Origin: Streptomyces actinomycinicus
Lineage (GTDB): Bacteria; Actinomycetota; Actinomycetes; Streptomycetales; Streptomycetaceae
Length of the DNA: 64,000 nucleotides
Assembly: GCF_016741775.1 (NCBI RefSeq)
Contig: NZ_JAERRK010000019.1
Coordinates: 1 to 64,000 of the forward strand
Direction: 5' to 3'
The translations under genes and the position numbers were made by a program. Every line of letters begins with the position of its first letter. Position 1 is the first letter of the stretch. The notes under the pieces were generated by a model. It was not told the origin of the DNA and made no database searches. It saw nothing but the letters and a program-made list of their open reading frames with translations. Shown here in pieces: positions 43,469 through 52,178 of this stretch.

Positions 43469-44281
43469 GTGAGTGAGGGCCACCTGCCGCCGGCCGGGCC
43501 GGCGCGGCTGAACACCTCCGTGGCGCACAACGCTAGGGTGTGGAACTACTGGATCGGCGGCAAGGACAACTACGAGGTCGACCAGCAGGTCGGCGAGCAG
43601 GTCGCCGGAATGTTCCCGGTGATCCGGGCGGTGGCCCGCGCGGACCGGGACTTCCTGGGGCGCGCGGTGCGGTTCCTGGCGGGCGAACGGGGCATCCGCC
43701 AGTTCCTGGACATCGGCACGGGCCTGCCGACGGCCGACAACACGCACGAGATGGCCCAGCACATCGCCCCCGAGTCCCGGGTCGTGTACGTGGACAACGA
43801 CCCGATCGTGCTCGTGCACGCCCGCTCGCTGCTCACCAGCTCCCCCGAGGGCGTCACGGACTACATCGACGCCGATGTGCGCGACCCGGACGCGATCATG
43901 CAGCGCGCCGCCGAGACCCTGGACCTCACCCGGCCGGTCGCGCTGATGATGCTCGGCATCCTCAACTTCGTGCTGGACACGGCCGAGGCCCGGGACATCG
44001 TGCGGCGGCTGACGGCGACGCTGCCCGCGGGCAGCCATCTCGCGCTGACCCATCCGACGTACGACGCGGACGTGGGCGGCGAGGGCAACGTGGCCGCCAT
44101 GGAGTTCTGGAACGCCCACGCCACCCCGCCGATCACGGCCCGCGGCCGGGAGGAGATCGCCGGTTTCCTGGAGGGTCTCGAGCCGGTCGAACCGGGGCTG
44201 GTGCCGTGCTCGCAGTGGCGCGCCGAGTCGGCGCCGGCGGCCCCGGTGCCCCAGTTCGGCGCGGTGGCCGTGAAACCCTGA
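43469..44281 (+). CDS. DUF574-type SAM-dependent methyltransferase, copy 2
   Basis: A 270-aa paralogue of the preceding gene. It shares VWNYWIGGKDNYEVDQ, RQFLDIGTGLPT and VVYVDNDPIVLVHA. GTG start with GGAAGGG upstream. The C-terminal part (DLIEPGIV in copy 1, LEPVEPGLV here) also aligns. It probably arose by tandem duplication; divergence along the whole length suggests it is old and that the two have separate targets. Confidence 0.83.
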   Translation: MSEGHLPPAGPARLNTSVAHNARVWNYWIGGKDNYEVDQQVGEQVAGMFPVIRAVARADRDFLGRAVRFLAGERGIRQFLDIGTGLPTADNTHEMAQHIAPESRVVYVDNDPIVLVHARSLLTSSPEGVTDYIDADVRDPDAIMQRAAETLDLTRPVALMMLGILNFVLDTAEARDIVRRLTATLPAGSHLALTHPTYDADVGGEGNVAAMEFWNAHATPPITARGREEIAGFLEGLEPVEPGLVPCSQWRAESAPAAPVPQFGAVAVKP

Positions 44282-44319
44282 ACACTCCAGCACCGGGCGG
44301 ATTCCGCCGAGGAGGACGC

Positions 44320-45723
44320 ATGACCACCCTTGCCGATCCCGTGCCCGGCGGGCGTCCCGACGATCTGCGCCGGGTCGCCGCGCTCACCGCCGGCCTGGCC
44401 GCCGGCGGCGTGCGCGGCATCGTGCTGGCGTACGTCGACACGGCGGGCGTCACCCGGGTGAAGACCATCCCGACGGCACGGCTGGAGGCTGCCGTGGCCT
44501 GGGGGGTCGGCATGTCCCCGGTGTTCGACACGTTCCTCGCCCACGACTCGGTCGTCACCACCGACGTCCTCGGCTCCCCCGACGGTGACCTGCGGCTCTA
44601 CCCGGACCTGGACCGGCTGGTGGCACTGGCCGGGCAACCCGGGTGGGCGTGGGCGCCGGTGGACCGGATCACCCAGGAGGGCGCCCGGCACCCCGGCTGC
44701 GCCCGGACCTTCCTGCGCCGGGTCGTCGCCGACGCCGCCCAGCGGTACGGCCTCGCCTTCAAGGCGGCGGTCGAGGTCGAGTGGGCGGTCGGGCTCGGCT
44801 CGGCGCCCGCCGGGGAGTTCGAGCCGGCGGTGTCCGGTCCGGCGTACGGCGCGATCCGGCAGGTCGAGCTGAGCGACTACACCGCCGACCTGCTGGCCGC
44901 ACTCGACGCCCAGGACGTGGACGTCGACCAGGTGCACCCCGAGTACGCGGCCGGCCAGTTCGAGATCTCGGTGGGCGCGCTGGACCCGGTGGCTGCGGCC
45001 GACCGCAGCGTGCTGGTGCGGCAGACCGTCCGGGCGGTGGCGCAGCGGCACCGGCTGCGGGTCTCCTTCGCGCCCGCGTACCTTCCCGAGGGGGTCGGCA
45101 ACGGCGGCCACCTGCACCTGTCCTGCTGGCGCGGCGGAAGGAACCTGCACGCCGGCGGCGACCGCCGGTACGGCATGACGGCCGAGGCGGAAGGCTTCGC
45201 GGCCGGAATCCTCGCCCGCCTCCCCGCTCTGACGGCGGTCACCGCCCCGAGCCCGGCCAGCTATCTGCGCCTCAGGCCGTCCCAGTGGGCGGGCGTGTTC
45301 ACGGCCTGGGGCCGCGAGACGCGCGAGGCGGCGCTGCGGCTGATCACGGGCATGGCGGGGCGCCACGACCGGGACGCCAACCTGGAGGTCAAGCCGGTCG
45401 ACCTGGCGGCCAACCCGTATCTGGCCCTCGGCTGCGTGATCGCCGCCGGACTCGACGGCATCACGGCGGAGCGCGCCCTGCCCGACGAGATCACCGGCGA
45501 CCCGGCCCGCTACGGCCCCGACGAGGCGGCGGCCCTCGGCCTGCGGCGGCTGCCGCGGTCGCTGCCGGAGGCCGTGGAGGAGTTCCGCGCGGACCCGGTG
45601 CTGCGGGCCGCGCTGGGCCCCGTGCTGGCGGACGCGGTGAGCGCAGTACGGCTCGGCGAGGCGGCGGCCGCCCGTGACCTCGACGACGCCCAGGTGGCGG
45701 CGGCCTACCGCTGGACGTACTGA
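44320..45723 (+). CDS. Glutamine synthetase-like ligase (FluG C-terminal type)
   Basis: A 467-aa GS-I-like enzyme. The N-terminal beta-grasp has IVLAYVDTAGVTRVKTIP. The catalytic barrel shows VEVEWAVG, GQFEISVGALDP, GNGGHLHLS and RPSQWAGVFTAWGRETREA. Such divergent enzymes ligate glutamate to amines or other nucleophiles (gamma-glutamyl polyamine or ethanolamine synthetases). GAGGAGG precedes the ATG. The amidohydrolase starts two bases after its stop; the two together match the two halves of fungal FluG. Confidence 0.82.
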   Translation: MTTLADPVPGGRPDDLRRVAALTAGLAAGGVRGIVLAYVDTAGVTRVKTIPTARLEAAVAWGVGMSPVFDTFLAHDSVVTTDVLGSPDGDLRLYPDLDRLVALAGQPGWAWAPVDRITQEGARHPGCARTFLRRVVADAAQRYGLAFKAAVEVEWAVGLGSAPAGEFEPAVSGPAYGAIRQVELSDYTADLLAALDAQDVDVDQVHPEYAAGQFEISVGALDPVAAADRSVLVRQTVRAVAQRHRLRVSFAPAYLPEGVGNGGHLHLSCWRGGRNLHAGGDRRYGMTAEAEGFAAGILARLPALTAVTAPSPASYLRLRPSQWAGVFTAWGRETREAALRLITGMAGRHDRDANLEVKPVDLAANPYLALGCVIAAGLDGITAERALPDEITGDPARYGPDEAAALGLRRLPRSLPEAVEEFRADPVLRAALGPVLADAVSAVRLGEAAAARDLDDAQVAAAYRWTY

Positions 45724-45725
45724 CG

Positions 45726-46901
45726 ATGGCCGCTCCGGGACCGGTCCACGAGGCCCTCGCCGCGCTGCCGCTGGTGGATCACCACTGCCACGGTGCGGTG
45801 ACCGCCGACCTGAGCGCCGGGGAGTTCGAGTCACTGATCACCGAGGGCGAGGCCTGGCCCGGCGTCTCGGCCTTCGACAGCCCCGCCGGGGTGGCCGTCC
45901 GCCGCCACTGCGCCCCGCTGCTGGACCTCCCCCGGCACGCACCGCCCGCCGAATACGTGGCCCGCCGGGCGGAACTCGGCTGGCAGGAGGTCAACCGGCG
46001 CTTCCTGACCGCCGCCGGAGCCGAGGTCTTCTGCCTGGACACGGGCTACGCCCCGCACCCCGTGACCTCCCCGGCGCACCTGGCGGCGGCGGCCGGTGCC
46101 ACCGCGTGCGAGGTCGTACGGCTGGAGCAGATCGCGGAGTCGGTGGCCGAGCGGGGCGTGGAGGCGGGCGAGTACGCGGCCGTGTTCCGCGCCGCCGCCG
46201 AGGAGGCCGTTCGCCGGCCGGGCGTGGTGGCGGTGAAGTCGGTCGCCGCGTACCGCACCGGCTTCGCCCTCGCTCCCGGGCGCCCGACGGACGCCGAGGT
46301 GACGCGGGCGGCCCGGCGCTGGCAGGCGCGGGGCGGCCGGCTCACCGACCCGGTCCTGGTCCGGCACCTGCTGTGGACCGCCGTCGACCTGGGCCTGCCG
46401 CTGCAGTTGCACACCGGGTTCGGCGACGCGGACCTACGGCTGCACCGCGCCGATCCCGCGCTGCTCACCGACTGGCTGCACCGGACGGCCGGCACCGTCC
46501 CGGTGCTGCTGCTGCACTGCTGGCCCTACCACCGCCAGGCCGCCTACCTGTCGGCGGTGTTCGAGCAGGTGTACCTGGACGTCGGCCTCGCCCTGCACTA
46601 CACCGGCCCGGCCCGCTGCCGTGCCGTACTGGAGGAGGCACTGGAGATCACCCCGTTCCGCAAACTGCTGTACAGCTCCGACGCCTACGGTGTGGCCGAG
46701 TTCCACCACCTGGGTGCCCTGTGCTTCCGGCAGGGCCTCGCCGATCTGCTGCAGGACCGCGTGGACGCCGACGAGTTGAGCCTGGCCGACGCCCTGCGGA
46801 TCGCGGCCTGGACGGGCCGCGACAACGCCCGCCGACTGTACGGGCCGCCCGTATCCGAACCGGCCCGCGAACCCTGCGGACGCCCCGCCCGGAAAGTATG
46901 A
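45726..46901 (+). CDS. Amidohydrolase-2 family metal hydrolase (FluG N-terminal type)
   Basis: A 391-aa TIM-barrel metal-dependent hydrolase. The metal site starts with LVDHHCHG (residues 16-23), followed by VKSVAAYRTG with a lysine, LQLHTGFGDAD, LLLHCWPYH and YSSDAYGVAE. It resembles the amidohydrolase half of FluG and nodulin/GS fusions. It is immediately downstream of the GS-like gene and almost certainly co-translated. The likely job is hydrolysis of a gamma-glutamyl or related amide made or used by its partner. Confidence 0.82.
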   Translation: MAAPGPVHEALAALPLVDHHCHGAVTADLSAGEFESLITEGEAWPGVSAFDSPAGVAVRRHCAPLLDLPRHAPPAEYVARRAELGWQEVNRRFLTAAGAEVFCLDTGYAPHPVTSPAHLAAAAGATACEVVRLEQIAESVAERGVEAGEYAAVFRAAAEEAVRRPGVVAVKSVAAYRTGFALAPGRPTDAEVTRAARRWQARGGRLTDPVLVRHLLWTAVDLGLPLQLHTGFGDADLRLHRADPALLTDWLHRTAGTVPVLLLHCWPYHRQAAYLSAVFEQVYLDVGLALHYTGPARCRAVLEEALEITPFRKLLYSSDAYGVAEFHHLGALCFRQGLADLLQDRVDADELSLADALRIAAWTGRDNARRLYGPPVSEPAREPCGRPARKV

Positions 46902-46902
46902 T
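46897..46902 (+). promoter_or_regulatory. -10 TATGAT for leaderless NUDIX-like gene
   Basis: TATGAT ends six bases before the ATG at 46909 and overlaps the stop of the amidohydrolase gene. No ribosome site is seen. Confidence 0.55.
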
Positions 46903-46908
46903 CAAGCA

Positions 46909-47445
46909 ATGTCTGACATGACCGAGACCACGCCCGGCTGGCTGACCACGGACGAGCTGGAAATGGCCAGGGCCCGGATGCCGATCCTGTACGTCGAGGC
47001 CGTGCCCGTGCGCGTGGACGACAGCGGCGAAGTCACCAGTATCGGACTGCTGCTGCGCATCGGCCCGGACGGAACGGTCAGCCGGACCCTGGTCTCCGGG
47101 CGCGTCCTGCACCACGAGCGGGTCCGCGACGCGCTGCTGCGCCACCTGGAGAAGGACCTCGGCCCGGTCGCCCTGCCGCGCGTCCCCGCCTCCCTGCAGC
47201 CCTTCACGGTCGCCGAGTACTTCCCCACGGCCGGTATCACCCCGTACCACGACCCGCGCCAGCACGCGGTGTCCCTGGCCTACATCGTGCCCGTCACCGG
47301 GGACTGCCGGCCCCGCCAGGACGCGCTGGACCTCGTCTGGTTCAGCCCCCAGGAGGCCGCCTCACCGGCCGTGCAGAACGAGATGCCGGGCGGCCACGGC
47401 GTCCTGCTCAAGCAGGCGCTCGCGCACGTGGGCCTGACCTTCTGA
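46909..47445 (+). CDS. NUDIX-like DUF4916 protein
   Basis: A 178-aa protein resembling DUF4916/NUDIX-fold proteins. It begins with WLTTDELEMARARMPILYVEAVPVRV (residues 11-36) and has TAGITPYHDPRQHAVSLAYIVPV and LDLVWFSPQEAA, but a canonical Nudix box (GX5EX7REUXEEXGU) is not seen, so hydrolase activity is doubtful. A near-consensus -10 six bases before the ATG suggests its own leaderless transcript despite the close spacing to the upstream operon. Confidence 0.72.
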   Translation: MSDMTETTPGWLTTDELEMARARMPILYVEAVPVRVDDSGEVTSIGLLLRIGPDGTVSRTLVSGRVLHHERVRDALLRHLEKDLGPVALPRVPASLQPFTVAEYFPTAGITPYHDPRQHAVSLAYIVPVTGDCRPRQDALDLVWFSPQEAASPAVQNEMPGGHGVLLKQALAHVGLTF

Positions 47446-47627
47446 CCGCTGGGGATCAGCGCACACCGATGCCACAATCGAGAACGACACAGTGCACGGG
47501 GGTCGTGTCAGGAGGCCCGAATGTGCGGCTCGATCGAGAGGCTCGCAAAGCCGATCCGCGGTGACCCGTGCACGGACGGCCCGGCCCGGTCCCCGGGCTG
47601 TCCGGCGCTCGCGGACGGGGCGCAGTG

Positions 47628-48962
47628 ATGGCGGTGGGGCGGGAGGGGAGACGACCGCGGCAGCCCCTTCCCGACCTGCACGTGCGGCTGCGTTCCGAAC
47701 TGGGCCGGATCGACGAGCAGCTGCGTGCCCTGGTGTCCTCCATGGACCGGCTGCAAGGCCTGCTGGACGCGGTGGTGGCCATCAGCCGTGAGGTGGAACT
47801 GCCCGCGGTGCTCCGCCGCATCGTGACCACCGCCATGGACCTGGTCGGCGCCCGTTACGGGGCGCTGGGGGTACTCAACGAGTCCGGGGAGCGGCTGGAG
47901 CAGTTCATCTCGGCCGGTCTGTCCGAGCAGGAACGCCGTGATCTGGCCGAGGTGGGACTGCCTCGCGGTCGCGGTGTCCTCGGCCACCTGATCCGCTACC
48001 CCGACCCCCTGCGGGTCACCGACATCCTGGCCCACCCGTCCTCCGTCGGGTTCCCGCCCGGCCATCCGCGCCTGCACTCCCTGCTCGGGGTCGCCATCTC
48101 CGTGCGCGGCGAGATCTACGGCGACCTCTACCTCTCCGAGCGCCTCGACGGGCGGTCCTTCGACGTGCACGACGAGAACGTGGTCGTCGCCCTGGCCAGC
48201 GCCGCCGGCATCGCGATCGAGAACGTCCGCCTCTTCGAACGGGTGCGGGTCGGAGCCGAGCAGTTCCAGCGGCTGCTGCTGCCCACCCTGCCCGACCTGC
48301 GGCCCTTCACCGCCGCCGCCATCTACCGGCCCGCCGCCGAGCCCAGCCAGCTCGGCGGGGACTGGTACGACGCCGTCCCCCTGCCCGACAACGTGGTCGC
48401 GGTCGTCATCGGTGACGTGGTCGGCCATGATCTGCGGGCCGCCGCCGCGATGGCCGCCACCCGCAACATGCTCCGCGCGCTCCTGCTTCACCCGGCCGCC
48501 CCTCCGCCCGGCGCGGTCCTCACCCAGCTCGACCGGGCCCTCGAGGCCGTCACCGACCATCCCGTCACGACCACCACCCTGGCCCGCATCGAACCGGCCG
48601 AAACGGGCTGGCGGCTGCGCTGGAGCACCGCGGGCCACGTCCCGCCCCTGGTGATCACCCATGAGCGCCGCGCCGCATACCTGCTCGCCGAGCCCGGGCT
48701 GCCGCTCGGCGTCGACACCGCTCAGCCCCGGCCCGACCACTCCCGCTTCCTGCCCCCGCAGGCCACCGTGGTCTTCTTCACCGACGGGCTGATCGAACAC
48801 CCGCGCCACCCCATCGACCAGAGCCTGAACGACCTCGCCGAACTCGCCTCGGCGCACGCCTCGCTCCCCCTCCCGGAGTTCGTCCGGGTACTGGCCGACC
48901 AGCACCCCAGCGACGGGCACGACGACATGGCCGTCCTCGCCCTGCGCACCCCGGCCCCCTGA
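47628..48962 (+). CDS. GAF-domain PP2C (SpoIIE) phosphatase
   Basis: A 444-aa Ser/Thr phosphatase. After a coiled segment (about 15-50), a GAF domain spans about 55-205 (LVGARYGALGVLNESG, then FDVHDENVVVALASAAG). The SpoIIE domain (about 230-440) carries LGGDWYDAVPLPDN, VIGDVVGHDLRAAAAM and the C-terminal GHDDMAVLAL metal site. Such proteins dephosphorylate anti-anti-sigma factors. The next gene encodes a MASE1 membrane sensor without output domain, a possible partner. Confidence 0.86.
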   Translation: MAVGREGRRPRQPLPDLHVRLRSELGRIDEQLRALVSSMDRLQGLLDAVVAISREVELPAVLRRIVTTAMDLVGARYGALGVLNESGERLEQFISAGLSEQERRDLAEVGLPRGRGVLGHLIRYPDPLRVTDILAHPSSVGFPPGHPRLHSLLGVAISVRGEIYGDLYLSERLDGRSFDVHDENVVVALASAAGIAIENVRLFERVRVGAEQFQRLLLPTLPDLRPFTAAAIYRPAAEPSQLGGDWYDAVPLPDNVVAVVIGDVVGHDLRAAAAMAATRNMLRALLLHPAAPPPGAVLTQLDRALEAVTDHPVTTTTLARIEPAETGWRLRWSTAGHVPPLVITHERRAAYLLAEPGLPLGVDTAQPRPDHSRFLPPQATVVFFTDGLIEHPRHPIDQSLNDLAELASAHASLPLPEFVRVLADQHPSDGHDDMAVLALRTPAP

Positions 48963-49043
48963 CCGCCCGCCCGGTGCCGTGGAGGATCCCCCGGATCCGG
49001 CGGATGATGGGCCTCGGGGCGATGTCGAGACGGAGGTCGCCCG

Positions 49044-50081
49044 ATGGCTGACGCCCGGCACGAACGGTTGCGGCGCACGGGCCTGACCGCCCTGGAGATC
49101 TGTGTCGTGGCGGCCCTGTACTTCGGTTCGGCCAGGGCGGGGCTGGTGCAGCAGCTGGTGCGCAGCCAGGTCACCCCCCTGTGGCCGCCCAGTGGTATCG
49201 CGCTGACGAGTCTGCTGCTCGGCGGATCGCGGATCTGGCCGGGCATCGCCCTCGGCGCCTTCCTGGCCAACATCTGGCTCGGGCCGTCGCTCGCCGCCGT
49301 GCTCGCGATCACGGCCGGGAACACCTTGGCGCCCGTCTGTTCCTACGCGCTGCTGCGCCGGGCGGGGTTCCGCAAGGAACTGGACCGTCTGCGGGACGCG
49401 CTCTCGCTGATCTTCCTGGGTGCCTTCACCGGAATGCTGGTCAGCGCCACGACGGGCAGCACGACGCTGCTCCTCGCGGACGCGCTGAGCAGTCACGGCT
49501 TCTGGCCGACGTGGTCGGTCTGGTGGACCGGCGACGCGATGGGCGTGCTGGTCGTGACGCCGTTCCTGCTCGTCCTGCGCTCGGCGCGATGGCCGAAGCA
49601 CGCGTCGCCGTCCCGGTGGGTGGAGGGGCTGCTGCTCACGGCGGCCACCGCCTGTGTCGGCTTGGTCGAGACCAGCAGCACGCCCCTGCTGTTCCTCGGC
49701 TTTCCGCTGCTGATCTGGGCCGCCTTCCGCTTCCAGCTGGCCGGGGCCGCACCGTGCGCGCTGGCCGTGTCGACCTTCGCGATCGTCTCCGCCGCCCGGC
49801 GGACGGGCCCGTTCGCGGGACACGACCTGCTCACCAACATGATCACCCTGCAGGCGTTCAACACCTCCGCCGCGCTGACCGCGCTGCTGCTCGCCACGGT
49901 CATCAGTCAGCGGAACCAGACCGAGCGGGAGATCGCGCGGGCCTGCACCCAGCTCGCCCAGATGGTCGCCAGGATCACCACCGGCGATCAGCGCCCGATG
50001 TTCCCCGGCCGGGAGAGCGACCACGACGAGCCGGCCGGGCAGAGCCGGCAGACACAGCAAAGGCCGTCTCCTCAAAGTTGA
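49044..50081 (+). CDS. Stand-alone MASE1 membrane sensor
   Basis: A 345-aa protein with about eight to ten membrane helices. The MASE1 signature is present ([36 protein letters not shown] in part, residues 45-80; [14 protein letters not shown] near 160). Usually MASE1 is fused to GGDEF, histidine kinase or SpoIIE domains; here only a 50-residue hydrophilic tail follows. The neighbouring GAF-PP2C phosphatase is 81 bases upstream. The stop codon lies within the terminator hairpin of tRNA-Pro copy 3. Confidence 0.82.
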   Translation: MADARHERLRRTGLTALEICVVAALYFGSARAGLVQQLVRSQVTPLWPPSGIALTSLLLGGSRIWPGIALGAFLANIWLGPSLAAVLAITAGNTLAPVCSYALLRRAGFRKELDRLRDALSLIFLGAFTGMLVSATTGSTTLLLADALSSHGFWPTWSVWWTGDAMGVLVVTPFLLVLRSARWPKHASPSRWVEGLLLTAATACVGLVETSSTPLLFLGFPLLIWAAFRFQLAGAAPCALAVSTFAIVSAARRTGPFAGHDLLTNMITLQAFNTSAALTALLLATVISQRNQTEREIARACTQLAQMVARITTGDQRPMFPGRESDHDEPAGQSRQTQQRPSPQS

Positions 50082-50092
50082 GAAGACGGCCT
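50061..50092. terminator. Hairpin shared by MASE1 gene and tRNA-Pro copy 3
   Basis: AGGCCGTCT pairs with AGACGGCCT, with an inner CTCAA/TTGAG stem. It follows the tRNA on the minus strand and covers the last codons of the MASE1 gene on the plus strand, so it can serve both convergent units. Confidence 0.7.
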
Positions 50093-50109
50093 CCGACCGG
50101 CATCAAAGC

Positions 50110-50186
<77 letters not shown>

Positions 50187-50273
50187 GTGCCGTTTGACCT
50201 GGGCTTTCCCCGGGCCGAACGCGCACAGAAACAATACCGCACTCGGATCGGTGGTCGCGCGCCCCTTTCCTCG

Positions 50274-50304
50274 TTGACCTCAAGCTTGGTTGAGGTTGCA
50301 CGAT
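50274..50304 (+). promoter_or_regulatory. MerR/SoxR-type promoter with 18-bp dyad in a 19-bp spacer
   Basis: The -35 TTGACC and -10 CACGAT are separated by 19 bases that contain most of CCTCAAGCTTGGTTGAGG (50278-50295). Both the dyad and the over-long spacer are hallmarks of MerR-family control; the outer arms match the SoxR box. The -10 ends seven bases before the ATG at 50312. Confidence 0.65.
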
Positions 50305-50311
50305 CGTCCGT

Positions 50312-51019
50312 ATGACGATCACAGCGGACGAAAGCCGCGTGTACGGCTACGACGACCTGTCCCGGCTGATGGGCATGATGACCGGCGACGAGAAACACGG
50401 CCCCGCGGCGACCTCCACCCTCGACGTGCTGTGGGTGCTCTACGACCGCGTGCTCCGGGTCACCCCCGAGCGGCGCGACGACCCGGCCCGGGACCGCTTC
50501 CTGCTGAGCAAGGGGCACGGGCCCATGGCCTACTACGCCGTGCTGGCCGCCAAGGGCTTCGTGCCGGTGGAGTGGCTGCCGGGCTTCGGGTCGTACGACT
50601 CCCCGCTCGGGCATCACCCCGACCGTGTGCTGGTGCCGGGGGCCGAGATCGGCAGCGGGTCGCTCGGGCACGGGCTGCCCATCGCCGTGGGCACCGCGCT
50701 GGGCCTGCGGGCGCGGGGGCTGGGCGATCCCGCGGTCTGGGTGCTGATCGGGGACGCCGAGCTGGACGAGGGCAGCAACCACGAGGCGATCGCCTTCGCC
50801 GGGCCGGCCGGTCTTGACCGGCTGCACACGGTGGTGATCGACAACTCTTCCGCCAGTCATGCGCTGCCCGGCGGGATCGCCGCCCGGTTCGAGGCCGCGG
50901 GCTGGTCCGCGGTGACCGTCGACGGGCGGGACCACGAGGCGCTGTCCGCCGCGTTCACCGCGCCGCATCCGGGCCGGCCGCGCGTGGTCGTGGCCCGCGT
51001 CGAACCGAAGAACGCCTGA
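50312..51019 (+). CDS. Transketolase-like, N-terminal subunit
   Basis: A 235-aa protein equal to the thiamine-diphosphate-binding half of transketolase. It shows FLLSKGHGPMAYYAVLAAKG, GSGSLGHGLPIAVGTALG and the ThDP motif GDAELDEGSNHEAIAFAG. The other half is encoded by the next plus-strand gene after 144 bases. It is probably leaderless and controlled by a MerR/SoxR-like operator, so its pentose-phosphate or related ketol transfer may be part of a redox or toxic-compound response. Confidence 0.85.
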   Translation: MTITADESRVYGYDDLSRLMGMMTGDEKHGPAATSTLDVLWVLYDRVLRVTPERRDDPARDRFLLSKGHGPMAYYAVLAAKGFVPVEWLPGFGSYDSPLGHHPDRVLVPGAEIGSGSLGHGLPIAVGTALGLRARGLGDPAVWVLIGDAELDEGSNHEAIAFAGPAGLDRLHTVVIDNSSASHALPGGIAARFEAAGWSAVTVDGRDHEALSAAFTAPHPGRPRVVVARVEPKNA

Positions 51020-51163
51020 CCCTCCTGCCGCCGCCGTGAAACGCCGTGGCCCGTGTGACCCCGTGGCCGCGGCCCGATGACTCGGCCTCACGGCGCTGAC
51101 GGCCTCACGGCCGCGCGGCCGCACAGAATCACGGCCTCACTGACTCATGGAAAGGGCCCTTCG

Positions 51164-52084
51164 ATGGACACCATGCGTGACCGCTTCGCCCCCGTCGTCT
51201 CCCGGATGCTGGACGAGGACCCGCGGGTCGCCGTCGTCCTCGCCGAGATCGGTGCCGCCGGATTCCAGGAGGCCGCGCGCCGGCATCCCGAACGCGTGAT
51301 CAACGTGGGCATCCGGGAACAACTGATGATCGGAACGGCGGCGGGGCTGGCGCTCACCGGGCTGCGGCCCGTCGTGCACACCTTCGCCAGCTTCCTCGTG
51401 GAGCGGCCGTTCGAGCAGGTCAAGCTGGATCTGGGGCACCAGGACACGGGGGCGGTGCTGGTCAGCGCCGCCGCTTCCTTCGACTGGCCGGCCGGCGGCT
51501 TCACCCACATGGCCCCGGGCGACGTGGCAATCCTGGACACGCTGGACGGCTGGACCGTGCACGTGCCCGGACATCCGGACGAGGCCGAGACACTGCTGCA
51601 CCACGCGGTCGCCGCGGGCGACGACAAGGTGTACGTGCGGCTGTCCGTGCAGTCCAACCGGGCGGGCCGGGTGATCGACGGGCAGCACCTCCGCACGGTC
51701 CGCGGGGGCCGCTCCGGGGTGGTCGTCGCCGTCGGGCCGATGCTGGACGCGGTCCTCGACGCCACGGAGGGCCTGGACGTGACCGTGCTGTACGCGACGA
51801 CCGTACGGCCCTTCGACGCGGCCGGCCTGCGCCGGGCGACGGAAGCCGCGGGCACGGACGTCGTGCTGGTCGAGCCGTACCTCGCCGGGACGTCGACGGC
51901 CGCGGTGAACGAGGCGCTCTCCGACGTCCCGCACCGCGTGCTCGGCCTCGGCGTGGGCCGCCGCGAGCTGCGCCGCTACGGCACGATCGAGGAACACGTC
52001 GCCGCCCACGGCCTGGACCCGGCGGCCTTGCGGGAACGGATCGGCGGCTTCACGGGCGCTGGACGAGCGGCGGCTGCGGGGTGA
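51164..52084 (+). CDS. Transketolase-like, C-terminal subunit
   Basis: A 306-aa protein with the pyrimidine-binding domain and C-terminal domain of transketolase. It shows RVINVGIREQLMIGTAAGLAL, the conserved Glu in this stretch, HTFASFLVERPFEQVKLDLG and a C-terminal VVVAVGPMLDAVLDA. The ATG at 51164 has GGAAAGGG upstream. The gap to the N-subunit contains GGCCTCACGGC repeats. Split transketolases form alpha2-beta2 enzymes. Confidence 0.85.
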   Translation: MDTMRDRFAPVVSRMLDEDPRVAVVLAEIGAAGFQEAARRHPERVINVGIREQLMIGTAAGLALTGLRPVVHTFASFLVERPFEQVKLDLGHQDTGAVLVSAAASFDWPAGGFTHMAPGDVAILDTLDGWTVHVPGHPDEAETLLHHAVAAGDDKVYVRLSVQSNRAGRVIDGQHLRTVRGGRSGVVVAVGPMLDAVLDATEGLDVTVLYATTVRPFDAAGLRRATEAAGTDVVLVEPYLAGTSTAAVNEALSDVPHRVLGLGVGRRELRRYGTIEEHVAAHGLDPAALRERIGGFTGAGRAAAAG

Positions 52085-52178
52085 GCACCGGGGCCGGGGG
52101 CCGGGCGGCCGGCAGGTGCACACCGGAGGCCGGACGAGCGGCTGCTGCCGGGTGAGCACCGGGGTCAGGGGGCGGGGG
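52061..52178. repeat. 71-bp partial tandem duplication at the transketolase 3' end
   Basis: GGACGAGCGGC starts at 52061 and again at 52132. Both copies continue into GGGTGAGCACCGGGG. Copy 1 holds the transketolase stop; copy 2 reaches the end of the convergent MFS gene. Confidence 0.75.

Noticed and set aside
51020-51163. CRISPR-like repeats (GGCCTCACGGC) between the transketolase genes
   Set aside because: Only a few short, irregular copies with no uniform spacers; simple repetitive DNA.
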